Assembly (NCBI GenBank): GCA_964632545.1
Contig: CAZWBQ010000009.1
Coordinates: 1-59,650, forward strand
Length of the DNA stretch: 59,650 nt
Direction of reading: 5' to 3'
From: UBA7398 sp964632545
GTDB lineage: Bacteria > Actinomycetota > Actinomycetes > Nanopelagicales > Nanopelagicaceae
Part shown: one piece after another, positions 25,175-34,412 of the stretch
Layout of the letters: each line of letters opens with the position of its first letter
Position numbering within the stretch: position 1 is the stretch's first letter
Notes under the pieces: model-generated
What the model saw: only the letters and a program-made list of their open reading frames with translations
What the model was told of the DNA's origin: nothing
The model's database searches: none
Made by a program: the position numbers and the translations under genes

Positions 25175-27525
25175 TACGCTTTCACCACCGATACTGATGC
25201 GCCGCTTGCAACACCAAACGTTGCAATAGTTTTAGAGGTATGGGAATTTCTTGGAACCCAAACAGAGTTGCTTTCAATATCTTTAATCTCGCACGGCAAA
25301 GTTATTGCACCTCGGCTATTTGACACTCGAACTACATCGCCATTTTTAACGCCTAATTTTTCAGCACGGTCTGCCGAAATAACTGCAACTGATGGATGTG
25401 CAGTATTAGCCAAATTAACTTCGCCATCTTGTAATGAGCCAGCATCAAGTAATAACCGCCAACTGGCCAAAACTGTGTCCCCTGAAATTGAATTTGCTGA
25501 TGTAGCTGTGAACGGAGCGCGAGCCCCATCCCAATTTCCAAGTGATGCAAATTCGTTTGCTGCAGCTGCGACAGTTGGCAAATTAATTGGCTTACCCATT
25601 AGATCAGCAATCATTGAAAGTATCCGAACATCACTACGAAGATCTGGAACTTCAGCTGCTGCTTCAAAAGCGCGAGCGCGGCCTTCCCAATCTAAGAAAG
25701 ATCCGCTCTTCTCTACAACAGCGGCAATCGGCAGGATTACATTGGCAATTTCAGTGATTGCGCTTGGGCGCATTTCTAAGCTGACAACAAAGGCTTTTTC
25801 AAGTCCAGAAATTGCATCAGGTGAAATATCAAGTGGGTCAACGCCACCAACTAATAAGGAATCAATATCACCGTTATGTAAGCCTTCAATAATTTCAGAA
25901 GTAGTGCGTCCAATATTTTCTGGAAGCGACTTAACTCCCCATGCGCTTTGCAGATCAACACGAGCACTTGCCTCGCTAACTGGTCGGCCACCGGGAAGAA
26001 GTGTTCCGATTGCGCCAACTTCTAAGGCACCTCGCTCACCAGCGCGACGTGGAATCCAGGCAAGCTTCGCATTTGAAGATTGGGCAAGTGCAAGCACTGC
26101 TGATAGCGCACCAGTTGATTCACATAACCGCTCACCTACTAAAATTACCGATTTCGAAGTTAGTTCTGAAATTTTAGAAATTAATTGAGCTTCATTTCCA
26201 GCAGCGGATTTAATAACGACTGCGCCAAGTTTCTTGCTGCCGCGAGTTGTGAATGGTGCAATCGTGGTTACTTTTAAATTGCGTTTGCGAACTTGTTTAT
26301 ATGCGCGGAGGAAAACTATTGGTGATTCATCTTCTGGTTCAAACCCAATCAAAACAAGATGATCTGCTTTATCGATTGCTGCGTAATTTACTTGCACTCC
26401 AACAATTGCACTTGATAAGAAATCTCGTTCTTCATCAGTATGTATCCGAGCGCGGAAATCAATATCGTTAGTGCTTAACGCAACTCGGGCAAACTTACTG
26501 TAGCCATATGCATCTTCAACTGTTGCACGACCGCCAACAAGTACTGCGGCGCGGTTGACACTTAATCCAGCGGCTGCGGTGGCTAACGCTTCTGGCCATG
26601 AGGCTTCATGTAATTCTCCGTCAGCGCCGCGAACCATTGGCGTTTTGATTCGATCGCCGGCTGTTGCATATTTAAATGCCCAACGACCTTTATCGCAGTT
26701 CCATTCTTCGTTTACCTGAGAGTCATCTCCAGCAAGGCGGCGGAGTGTTTTCCCACGTCGAACATCAGTGCGCATATCGCAACCGCTGGCGCAATGTTCG
26801 CATGCTGAAGGAGTTGAAACTAAATCAAAAGGTCGAGCTCTAAAACGATAAGAAGCGCCAGTTAAAGCTCCTACCGGGCAAATCTGCACTGTGTTTCCAG
26901 AAAAATATGAGTCGAATGGTTTCTCTTCGTAAATTCCAACTTGTTGCAGCGCGCCGCGATCGTTCAAAGTTATAAATGGATCGCCCGCAATTTGCTCAGA
27001 GAAACGAGTGCAACGTGCGCAAAGAATGCAACGTTCACGATCAAGCAATACTTGAGCTGAAATGTTAATTGGCTTTTCAAATGTTCTCTTATAACCATCA
27101 AACCGTGATTCGCCATTTCCATTGCTCATCGCTTGATTCTGTAATGGACATTCGCCGCCTTTATCGCAAACTGGGCAATCGAGTGGGTGGTTAACTAAAA
27201 GGAATTCCATAATTCCTTTTTGCGCTTTATCTGCAACGCTAGAAGTTAATTGAGTATTTACCACCATTCCGGTTTCAACCGGGATTGTGCAAGAAGCTTG
27301 TGGTTTAGGGAATTTACGACCGTTGATTTCAATATCAACTAAACATTGACGGCATGCTCCAACAGGATCTAGAAGTGGGTGGTCACAGAACCGAGGAATT
27401 TGAATTCCTAGTTTTTCAGCGGCACGAATTACTAAAGTTCCTTTTGGCACAGTTACTTCAAAACCATCAATAGTTAATGTGATCAATTCAAGTGTCACAT
27501 CTGCAGAAACTTCTTGAGTACTCAT
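25174..27525 (-). CDS. nuoG: NADH-quinone oxidoreductase subunit G
   Basis: A 783-residue iron-sulphur subunit. The N-terminal 2Fe-2S ligands are seen at Cys47, Cys58 and Cys61 with a fourth near 78. The His/Cys cluster region lies around 109-125 (CPVCDKGGECPLQ) and a 4Fe-4S motif at CILCARC near 156. The rest is a molybdopterin-oxidoreductase-like domain that has lost its cofactor role in complex I. The length is in the normal range for actinobacteria. A 348-codon antisense frame over its 3' part is a composition shadow. Confidence 0.92.
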   Translation of the reverse strand: MSTQEVSADVTLELITLTIDGFEVTVPKGTLVIRAAEKLGIQIPRFCDHPLLDPVGACRQCLVDIEINGRKFPKPQASCTIPVETGMVVNTQLTSSVADKAQKGIMEFLLVNHPLDCPVCDKGGECPLQNQAMSNGNGESRFDGYKRTFEKPINISAQVLLDRERCILCARCTRFSEQIAGDPFITLNDRGALQQVGIYEEKPFDSYFSGNTVQICPVGALTGASYRFRARPFDLVSTPSACEHCASGCDMRTDVRRGKTLRRLAGDDSQVNEEWNCDKGRWAFKYATAGDRIKTPMVRGADGELHEASWPEALATAAAGLSVNRAAVLVGGRATVEDAYGYSKFARVALSTNDIDFRARIHTDEERDFLSSAIVGVQVNYAAIDKADHLVLIGFEPEDESPIVFLRAYKQVRKRNLKVTTIAPFTTRGSKKLGAVVIKSAAGNEAQLISKISELTSKSVILVGERLCESTGALSAVLALAQSSNAKLAWIPRRAGERGALEVGAIGTLLPGGRPVSEASARVDLQSAWGVKSLPENIGRTTSEIIEGLHNGDIDSLLVGGVDPLDISPDAISGLEKAFVVSLEMRPSAITEIANVILPIAAVVEKSGSFLDWEGRARAFEAAAEVPDLRSDVRILSMIADLMGKPINLPTVAAAANEFASLGNWDGARAPFTATSANSISGDTVLASWRLLLDAGSLQDGEVNLANTAHPSVAVISADRAEKLGVKNGDVVRVSNSRGAITLPCEIKDIESNSVWVPRNSHTSKTIATFGVASGASVSVVKA

Positions 27526-28838
27526 TACTTGGCACCTCCAACGCTTGAAATAGCAAACTTTGTTGAAGCCACTGAATCAAATGGGCATCCGCCAGTTGCA
27601 AGGTGTTGTAAATATTCCTCTTTAAAGTACTTAATTGAAGAAATGATTGGGCTAGCAGCGCCATCAGCCAGCGCGCAAAATGAGCGTCCCATAATGTTGT
27701 CGCAGAGATCGAGTAATTTATCTAGATCCTCCGGAGTGCCTTTACCGTGCTCTAAATCTTTCAAAATTTGGACTAACCACCAAGTGCCTTCACGACATGG
27801 TGTGCACTTTCCACAAGATTCATGTTTATAAAATTCAGTCCATCGCAAAACTGCACGCACTATGCAAGTTGTTTCATCAAAAATTTGTAGCGCTTTGGTA
27901 CCTAGCATGGATCCCGCAGCCGACACTCCTTCATAATCAAGTGGCGTATCTAAATGCGCATCTGTAAATAGCGGTGTTGAAGATCCACCTGGAGTCCAGA
28001 ATTTTAATTTATGTCCAGTACGAATTCCACCGGCTAGTTCTAATAGTTCGCGAAGTGTGATTCCAAGTGGTGCTTCAAATTGACCAGGATTATTTACATG
28101 CCCAGAAAGTGAGTACAACGTGTAACCCTTTGATTTCTCAGTTCCCATTGCAGCGAACCATTCTGGGCCATTATTAATAATTGATGGAACAGATGCTACG
28201 GATTCAACGTTATTAACAACGGTTGGCCGCGCATACAAACCAGCGATTGCTGGGAATGGTGGCCGAAGTCTTGGTTGACCGCGGAATCCTTCTAATGAAT
28301 CAAGAAGTGCAGTTTCTTCGCCACAGATATATGCACCTGCGCCGACATGTAAAACCAATTCCAAATCAAAACCTTTTCCTAAAATATTCTTACCAAGAAG
28401 TCCGGCTTTATATGCGTCTTCGATTGCTTGTTGCATTCTTCGAATTACGTGGGTAACTTCACCGCGGATATAAATAAATGCATAGTTGGCACGAATTGCA
28501 TAAGAACCAATAATTATTCCTTCAATTAAAACATGTGGGTTTGCCATTAGCAGCGGCATATCTTTACAAGTACCTGGTTCAGATTCGTCGGCATTAACTA
28601 CAAAGTAATGTTCTTTATTATCGCCTTGCGGAATAAAGCCCCACTTCATGCCAGTTGGAAAGCCTGCGCCACCGCGACCGCGTAACCCTGAATCTTTAAC
28701 TATCTGAATGAGCTCATCTGGCGCCATTGCAAGGGCTTTTTCTAAGGCTTTATATCCACCATTGCGCTGATAACCCGCGATTGTAAAAGAATCTTTTTGA
28801 TCCCAATGTGCCGAAAGGACGGGAGTTAATTTAGACAT
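27525..28838 (-). CDS. nuoF: NADH-quinone oxidoreductase subunit F
   Basis: A 437-residue subunit holding FMN and the NADH site. The glycine-rich loop GLRGRGGAGFPTG is at residues 51-63. The 4Fe-4S N3 ligands are ESCGKCTPC near residues 342-348 with the fourth Cys in RSFCALADG near 388. It is flanked without spacing by nuoE and nuoG. Confidence 0.94.
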   Translation of the reverse strand: MSKLTPVLSAHWDQKDSFTIAGYQRNGGYKALEKALAMAPDELIQIVKDSGLRGRGGAGFPTGMKWGFIPQGDNKEHYFVVNADESEPGTCKDMPLLMANPHVLIEGIIIGSYAIRANYAFIYIRGEVTHVIRRMQQAIEDAYKAGLLGKNILGKGFDLELVLHVGAGAYICGEETALLDSLEGFRGQPRLRPPFPAIAGLYARPTVVNNVESVASVPSIINNGPEWFAAMGTEKSKGYTLYSLSGHVNNPGQFEAPLGITLRELLELAGGIRTGHKLKFWTPGGSSTPLFTDAHLDTPLDYEGVSAAGSMLGTKALQIFDETTCIVRAVLRWTEFYKHESCGKCTPCREGTWWLVQILKDLEHGKGTPEDLDKLLDLCDNIMGRSFCALADGAASPIISSIKYFKEEYLQHLATGGCPFDSVASTKFAISSVGGAK

Positions 28839-29464
28839 TACTTACCCTCCTTTGAAAGTTTTAAGCCAAGCAAAGAAGGTTCGCCTGCGGAGACACCCTC
28901 ATTGGCACGACCGTCACTTATTCCAGCAAGCACGGCTGAATTTTCGCGCCAAGTTGGTAATTTATCTGGTCCACGAGTTGGTACTGGTGGATTTCCATTG
29001 CGCATGCCATCAACTAAATCTTTTGCAGATTGCACAGTCTGATTATCGTAAAACTCCCAATTAGCCATAACAACCGGTGCGTAATCGCAAGCAGCATTAC
29101 ATTCAATTCTTTCAAGTGAAACTTTGCCATCACTGGTGGTGCAATTATTTTCAATTCCGAGATGTTCTTTCAGGCCTTCATAAATAGCGTCGCCACCCAT
29201 CACTGCGCAAAGTGTATTTATGCAAACTCCGACGTGATATTCGCCGACTGGTTCGCGTTTATATTGGGTATAGAAACTTGCTACTGCGGTAACTTCAGCG
29301 GTTTCTAAATCTAATTTCAACGCAATAGTTTCTATCGATTGGTTTGTGACATAGCCGTCGCGTGCTTGTGCTAAATGTAGAAGCGGCATAATCGCAGAAC
29401 GCTTACGTGGGTAACGCGAAATAATGGAATCAATCACGCTTGCATCATCATTAGTAAATGGCAT
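28838..29464 (-). CDS. nuoE: NADH-quinone oxidoreductase subunit E
   Basis: A 208-residue thioredoxin-fold subunit with the 2Fe-2S N1a ligands Cys81, Cys86, Cys122 and Cys126. The C-terminal 50 residues are hydrophilic and Gly/Pro-rich beyond the core fold. Start ATG shares one base with the nuoD stop. Confidence 0.93.
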   Translation of the reverse strand: MPFTNDDASVIDSIISRYPRKRSAIMPLLHLAQARDGYVTNQSIETIALKLDLETAEVTAVASFYTQYKREPVGEYHVGVCINTLCAVMGGDAIYEGLKEHLGIENNCTTSDGKVSLERIECNAACDYAPVVMANWEFYDNQTVQSAKDLVDGMRNGNPPVPTRGPDKLPTWRENSAVLAGISDGRANEGVSAGEPSLLGLKLSKEGK

Positions 29465-30798
29465 TAGCGGTCAACACCTCCCATAACTGGATCAATGGAG
29501 GCAACTGCGCCAATAATGTCAGCAATCTGCGAACCTTCACACATCGCTGCCGTTGATTGCAGGTTATTGAAAGATGGTTCACGGAAATGAACTCGATAAG
29601 GGCGAGTTCCACCATCCGAAATTAAATGTACGCCAAGCTCACCTCGAGGTGATTCTATTGCGGTGTAAACCTGACCAGCTGGAACTCGGAAACCTTCAGT
29701 AACTAACTTAAAGTGATGAATGAGCGATTCCATAGAAGTGCCCATGATTTCGCGGATGTGGTTAAGTGAATTACCAAGTCCATCACCACCAAGTGCAAGT
29801 TGCGACGGCCAGGCAATTTTCTTATCAGCTACCATTACTGGTTGTCCTTTAAGTGAATCTAATTTGTCACACGCTTGTTCAATAATTCTTAGCGATTGTT
29901 CAAGTTCATTCATACGGATCAAGAATCGGCCATAAACATCGGCTGAGTCTGCGGTAATTACATCAAAGTCGTAATTCTCATAACCGCAATACGGTTGAGT
30001 TTTACGGAGATCCCATGGCATTCCAGTTGCACGTAGTACTGGGCCAGTTATTCCTAATGTTGTGCAACCAGCTAAATCTAAAATCCCAATATCTTTTGTT
30101 CGCTTCAACCAAATCGTGTTACCGATAAGCAATTTTGCATTGTCTTTAAAGTTATGACGCAACTCTTTAACGGTTTCGCGAATCTTTGAAGTCGCATGTT
30201 CTGGCAAATCTTGGGCAACTCCGCCTGGTCTGATGTAGGCCATATTCATACGAAGACCAGAAACCATTTCAAAAATATCTAGAACTAATTCGCGCTCTCT
30301 GAACGCAAAAATCATTGGTGAGAGCGCACCAAGTTCAAGCGCTCCAGTTCCAAGCGCCACCATGTGTGAGGAAATTCGATTTAGCTCCATCATTAAAACT
30401 CGAATTACTGAGGCGCGTTCTGTTACATCGTCTGTAATGCCAAGTAATTTTTCAACGCCAAGACAATAAGCAGCCTCATTAAAGAGCGGTGACAAATAGT
30501 CCATGCGGGTAACGAAAGTTACCCCTTGAGTCCAAGTTCGATATTCACAATTTTTCTCAATTCCAGTATGGAGATAACCGATACCGCAACGCGTTTCAGT
30601 AACAGTTTCGCCTTCAAGCTCTAAAATTAAACGCAGTACGCCATGTGTTGATGGGTGCTGTGGCCCCATGTTCACGACCACGCGCTCTTCTTTCGTTGCA
30701 CCAATTTCTGTTACAACTGAATCCCAATCGCCACCAGTTACTGAATAAACAGTTCCCTCAGTTGTTTCCCGTGCGGATGCATATGGATCGTGGCTCAT
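29464..30798 (-). CDS. nuoD: NADH-quinone oxidoreductase subunit D
   Basis: A 444-residue 49-kDa-type subunit forming the quinone site together with NuoB. Hallmarks: NMGPQHPSTHGVLRL near the N-terminus with the quinone-site His, GIGYLHTGIEK, and the C-terminal DPVMGGVDR. The first 30 residues precede the conserved core. Overlaps nuoC by 4 nt. Confidence 0.94.
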   Translation of the reverse strand: MSHDPYASARETTEGTVYSVTGGDWDSVVTEIGATKEERVVVNMGPQHPSTHGVLRLILELEGETVTETRCGIGYLHTGIEKNCEYRTWTQGVTFVTRMDYLSPLFNEAAYCLGVEKLLGITDDVTERASVIRVLMMELNRISSHMVALGTGALELGALSPMIFAFRERELVLDIFEMVSGLRMNMAYIRPGGVAQDLPEHATSKIRETVKELRHNFKDNAKLLIGNTIWLKRTKDIGILDLAGCTTLGITGPVLRATGMPWDLRKTQPYCGYENYDFDVITADSADVYGRFLIRMNELEQSLRIIEQACDKLDSLKGQPVMVADKKIAWPSQLALGGDGLGNSLNHIREIMGTSMESLIHHFKLVTEGFRVPAGQVYTAIESPRGELGVHLISDGGTRPYRVHFREPSFNNLQSTAAMCEGSQIADIIGAVASIDPVMGGVDR

Positions 30799-31445
30799 TG
30801 ATATTCCCTCCGATCACTTGGAGGTGGCACAACTGCGCCTTTATATTCAACGTCAATTCCGCCGAGTGGATAATCTTTGCGTTGCGGATGTCCTGGCCAA
30901 TCATCTGGCATCAAAATCCGAGTAAGTCCTGGATGTCCATCAAAAACTATTCCAAACATGTCAAAGGTTTCACGTTCGTTCCAATTACATCCGGCCCAAA
31001 CTTCGACAAGTGAAGGTAGGTGTGGATTTGAATCTGGAATTGAAACTTCGATTCGAATTCTTCGATTGTGTGTCATAGAAAGCAAATGATAAATTGCATG
31101 AAGTTCGCGATTTTTATCTTCTGGGTAATGTGCACCACTCACGCCCATACATTGTTCAAATCTTAAAGTTTCAGTATCACGAAGCTTCTTTGCAGTTTCA
31201 AAAAGATGAGAAGCTTTTACATGAAGTGTTAATTCATCGCGATCCACAATTACTTTTTCAATTGCATCGCTAAATTCTGGGAAGGCGCGTTCTAATTCAT
31301 CTGCTACGTCATCAAAATAACTACCAAATGGACGCTCTGAAGATCCAGGCTTTAATTTTGTTCGAACTAATCCGCCATAACCAGATGTATCACCAGTTCC
31401 TGATACGCCAAAAGCGCCTTTATTCACGGTTTTATCTTGGTTCAT
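30795..31445 (-). CDS. nuoC: NADH-quinone oxidoreductase subunit C
   Basis: A 216-residue 30-kDa-type subunit. The signature ERETFDMFGIVFDGHPGLTRI and the end KDYPLGG are clear. The N-terminal 35 residues are a Gly/Ser-rich extension. Overlaps neighbours by 4 nt on each side. Confidence 0.93.
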   Translation of the reverse strand: MNQDKTVNKGAFGVSGTGDTSGYGGLVRTKLKPGSSERPFGSYFDDVADELERAFPEFSDAIEKVIVDRDELTLHVKASHLFETAKKLRDTETLRFEQCMGVSGAHYPEDKNRELHAIYHLLSMTHNRRIRIEVSIPDSNPHLPSLVEVWAGCNWNERETFDMFGIVFDGHPGLTRILMPDDWPGHPQRKDYPLGGIDVEYKGAVVPPPSDRREYQ

Positions 31446-32014
31446 GCACGCGATCCAAAGACTGGCAGGGAATGAGTTGGAACTGCGGCGAGCGCTGCTG
31501 CTTCTACTTCCTTAATTACTTTTTCACGGTTAACGCCAAGTTTTGTATCACCAATGTGTTCATGTAATTTCAAAATTGCATCCATCAACATCTCTGGACG
31601 TGGTGGGCAACCTGGCAGATAAATATCAACTGGCACTACGTGGTCCACGCCTTGCACGATTGCATAATTGTTAAACATCCCACCAGAAGATGCACATGCG
31701 CCCATTGCGATAACCCATTTTGGTGCGGCCATTTGATCATAAATTTGTCGAAGCACTGGCGCCATTTTGTTTGAAACGCGACCAGCAACAATCATTAAAT
31801 CTGCTTGTCTTGGCGAAGCCCGAAAAACTTCCATACCGAATCTAGCTAAGTCATACCGACCTGCACCAGCTGCCATCATTTCAATAGCGCAACAAGCCAG
31901 ACCAAAAGTTGCGGGCCACAATGAGTTCTTGCGCATGTAACCCGCAAGTTTTTCAACTGAAGTTAAAAGAAATCCACTTGGTAATTTTTCTTCTAAACCC
32001 ACTGTTAATCCCAT
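31442..32014 (-). CDS. nuoB: NADH-quinone oxidoreductase subunit B
   Basis: A 190-residue subunit carrying cluster N2, with ligands Cys41, Cys42, Cys107 and Cys136, the last in LPGCPPRPE. I chose the ATG at 32014 (MGLTVGLEEK), which overlaps the nuoA stop by 10 nt. A 7-residue longer start at 32035 would lie deeper inside nuoA and is less likely. Confidence 0.92.
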   Translation of the reverse strand: MGLTVGLEEKLPSGFLLTSVEKLAGYMRKNSLWPATFGLACCAIEMMAAGAGRYDLARFGMEVFRASPRQADLMIVAGRVSNKMAPVLRQIYDQMAAPKWVIAMGACASSGGMFNNYAIVQGVDHVVPVDIYLPGCPPRPEMLMDAILKLHEHIGDTKLGVNREKVIKEVEAAALAAVPTHSLPVFGSRA

Positions 32015-32364
32015 TCCAATCCGCCGCGTCGCCATACATATGCGTATGCAACGAAGACGGTACCGATAAAGAGCACCATTTCAACTAAACCAAAAAGACC
32101 GAGCTGATCAAAGGAAACCGCCCATGGATATAAGAAAACTATTTCAATATCAAAAATAATAAAGAGCATTGCAGTTAAGAAATATTTAACTGGAAATCTT
32201 CCGCCACCTAGCGCTTGTGGGCTTGGCTCAATTCCGCATTCATAAGCTGCAGCTTTAGCGCGGTTATAACGTTTTGGGCCAGTCAGCGCGGCTGCCGCAA
32301 TTGAAAATACCCCGAACCCGAACCCGAAGGCTCCGATCACCAGAATTGGAATATATGGGTTCAC
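32005..32364 (-). CDS. nuoA: NADH-quinone oxidoreductase subunit A
   Basis: A 119-residue subunit with three transmembrane helices. The loop AAAYECGIEPSPQALGG and RFPVKYFLTAMLFIIFDIE are family hallmarks with the conserved Cys and acidic residues. It is the first nuo gene and lies 38 nt after menG on the same strand, without a visible terminator, so read-through from menG is likely. Confidence 0.93.
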   Translation of the reverse strand: MNPYIPILVIGAFGFGFGVFSIAAAALTGPKRYNRAKAAAYECGIEPSPQALGGGRFPVKYFLTAMLFIIFDIEIVFLYPWAVSFDQLGLFGLVEMVLFIGTVFVAYAYVWRRGGLEWD

Positions 32365-32402
32365 AGTTCTTTATCCTAGGCGAGCCCTTAAATATGGCGA
32401 AA

Positions 32403-33113
32403 TTAACGAGCCTTACTACCAATGTGAACTGCGACAACCCCACCCGTCATATTCTTGAAATGCACATCTGACCAGCCCGCAGCCACTACTCGGTCCGCCA
32501 ATTCTCGCTGATTTGGCCAGGCGCGAATTGATTCAGCTAGATAGATATAGGCCTCTGGGTTAGAAGTCGCTCGTTTGGCAATCCATGGGAGCGCTCGCAT
32601 TAAATATTCCAGATAGATATATCTAAACGGCTTGAATGATGGTTCCGAGAATTCCACAATAAATAATCGGCCACCGGGTTTGGTAACACGTAACGCTTCA
32701 ACTAAAGCTTTATCTAAATTATTAGTATTTCTTAAGCCAAAAGAAATTGTTGTTACATCAAAAGAATTCTTTTCAAAAGGTAATGAAAGTGCATCACCTA
32801 AAACGAAATTTATATAAGGACGACGTTTTCTACCCGCAGCTAACATACCTTCTGAAAAATCTAATGCAGTTACTGCAGCGCCAGCTTTTGCAAGCGGTTC
32901 ACTTGATGACCCAGTCCCTGCAGCTAAATCTAGGATCTGCATTCCATTTGATGGTGCAATTAATTTTTTTACTTTCTTACGCCAGGCGCGAGTCCGTCCC
33001 AAACTAAGAATGTCATTTGCAATGTCATACCGACGCGCGACGCCATCGAACATCGCGGCAACCTCATCGGGGTTCTTGTTCAGATCTGCGCGCTTACCAT
33101 TTTCCTTAGCCAC
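32403..33113 (-). CDS. menG: Demethylmenaquinone methyltransferase (MenG/UbiE)
   Basis: A 236-residue class I SAM methyltransferase, the last step of menaquinone synthesis. Motif I is LDLAAGTGSSSEPLA, and the DILSLGRTRAWRKK and SFGLRNTNN segments are typical of UbiE/MenG. The start is not certain: I take the GTG at 33113, which begins VAKENGKRADLNK, although a GGAGG directly touches it. The frame stays open further upstream into menF. It heads the nuo operon. Confidence 0.88.
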   Translation of the reverse strand: MAKENGKRADLNKNPDEVAAMFDGVARRYDIANDILSLGRTRAWRKKVKKLIAPSNGMQILDLAAGTGSSSEPLAKAGAAVTALDFSEGMLAAGRKRRPYINFVLGDALSLPFEKNSFDVTTISFGLRNTNNLDKALVEALRVTKPGGRLFIVEFSEPSFKPFRYIYLEYLMRALPWIAKRATSNPEAYIYLAESIRAWPNQRELADRVVAAGWSDVHFKNMTGGVVAVHIGSKAR

Positions 33114-33185
33114 CCTCCTATCTTTGCGCGTAGTACGCTGACCTACAAATTCAAGTGTGCGAGTACCGTCTATTAGGGAGATTTC

Positions 33186-34412
33186 GTGAATCAACGATTC
33201 ACCACTGAACTTCTCGGTGATCACCCTGCCCTTCTTGAAATCGGTATCGAAAATGAAAATGCAATTTCCTCTTGGGTGCGTGGTGGCGAAGGCTTAATTG
33301 GTTTTGGCGAATACAAACGGTTTGTAGTTTCCGGTCCAGAGCGGTTTGAAAAAGCGCGGGCTTGGTGGCGGAATGAATTACTTAATTTTGATATCCAGAA
33401 CAACGTGCTGGGTAGTGGAACTGGCCCAATACTTTTTACTTCGTTTGCATTTTCGGAAAATGAAGAATCAGTGCTAATTATTCCGAAGGTAGTAATAGGC
33501 GAAAAAAAGGGTAAATCTTGGATAAGTTGGATTGGAAATCGACCACAGCCAAAAATAAACCAAGTCGCCAACCATGAAAACCCTTTGGAATTGCGTTGGA
33601 GCGGTAGTAATGGTGTTGAGTGGCAGGCTCGTGTCTCAAAGGCAATTGACGAAATAAAAAATAACTCACTTGAAAAAGTTGTATTAGCTAGATTTATTGA
33701 TTGTGATGTAACGCCAGAAATAAGTGCGCAACGTCTACTACAAAACTTGGCTGCTGAATACCCAGCAACATGGATCTTTTCAAATGCTGGTTTAGTTGGT
33801 GCAACTCCAGAACTTCTTGTACGTTTGAGCAAATCACTTGTTACATCTCGAATTCTCGCCGGTACTATTCGAAAAACTGGAAATGACGAAAAGGATTTAG
33901 CTCTTGCAGGTTCATTAGCTCGGTCATCCAAAGATTTGGAAGAACATGAGTACGCAGTTAGGTCTGTTGCGGATGTTTTAGCTCCGCTTTGCACTTCAAC
34001 TAATGTTCCAGAAACTCCATTTGTGTTGCACTTAGCGAACGTAATGCACTTAGCGACCGATGTAACTGGTGTATTAACTGATTCAGCCAGTCCAGCAGAT
34101 ATATTTGAATTGGCCGACAAACTTCATCCTTCTGCGGCTGTATGTGGCACGCCTACGCTCATAGCAAAGAAAATCATCAATAACATTGAAGGAATATCTA
34201 GAGGTAGATATGCCGGACCAATTGGCTGGATAGATGCTCGCGGAGATGGTGAATTAGGTATTGCACTTCGTTGTGGACAAATAAGTGAAACCGGAAAAAG
34301 TATTAGGTTATTTGCTGGATGTGGCATTGTGAACGGCTCAGATCCTGAAAGTGAATACGCTGAAAGCCAAGCAAAATTGCTGCCTATGCGGAGCGCTTTA
34401 GAGAACCACTAA
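33186..34412 (+). CDS. menF: Isochorismate synthase
   Basis: A 408-residue chorismate-binding enzyme, first committed step of menaquinone synthesis. The C-terminal catalytic half contains LEKVVLARF, the TPELLVRLS and AGTIRKTGN stretches, HLATDVTGVL and GPIGWIDARGDGELGIALRC. The N-terminal part is variable, as usual. The start is a GTG preceded by GGGAGA. It is divergent from menG and overlaps menD by 15 nt at the 3' end. Confidence 0.88.
   Translation: MNQRFTTELLGDHPALLEIGIENENAISSWVRGGEGLIGFGEYKRFVVSGPERFEKARAWWRNELLNFDIQNNVLGSGTGPILFTSFAFSENEESVLIIPKVVIGEKKGKSWISWIGNRPQPKINQVANHENPLELRWSGSNGVEWQARVSKAIDEIKNNSLEKVVLARFIDCDVTPEISAQRLLQNLAAEYPATWIFSNAGLVGATPELLVRLSKSLVTSRILAGTIRKTGNDEKDLALAGSLARSSKDLEEHEYAVRSVADVLAPLCTSTNVPETPFVLHLANVMHLATDVTGVLTDSASPADIFELADKLHPSAAVCGTPTLIAKKIINNIEGISRGRYAGPIGWIDARGDGELGIALRCGQISETGKSIRLFAGCGIVNGSDPESEYAESQAKLLPMRSALENH

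Noticed and set aside
25142..26188. 348-codon plus-strand open frame antisense to nuoG
   Set aside because: It lies fully opposite conserved nuoG and nuoH sequence, has Ser/Thr/Pro/Ala-rich low-complexity composition and no ribosome site or family; a codon-usage shadow.
33221..34120. 299-codon minus-strand open frame antisense to menF
   Set aside because: Opposite the catalytic part of menF, with Ser-rich composition and no recognisable motif.
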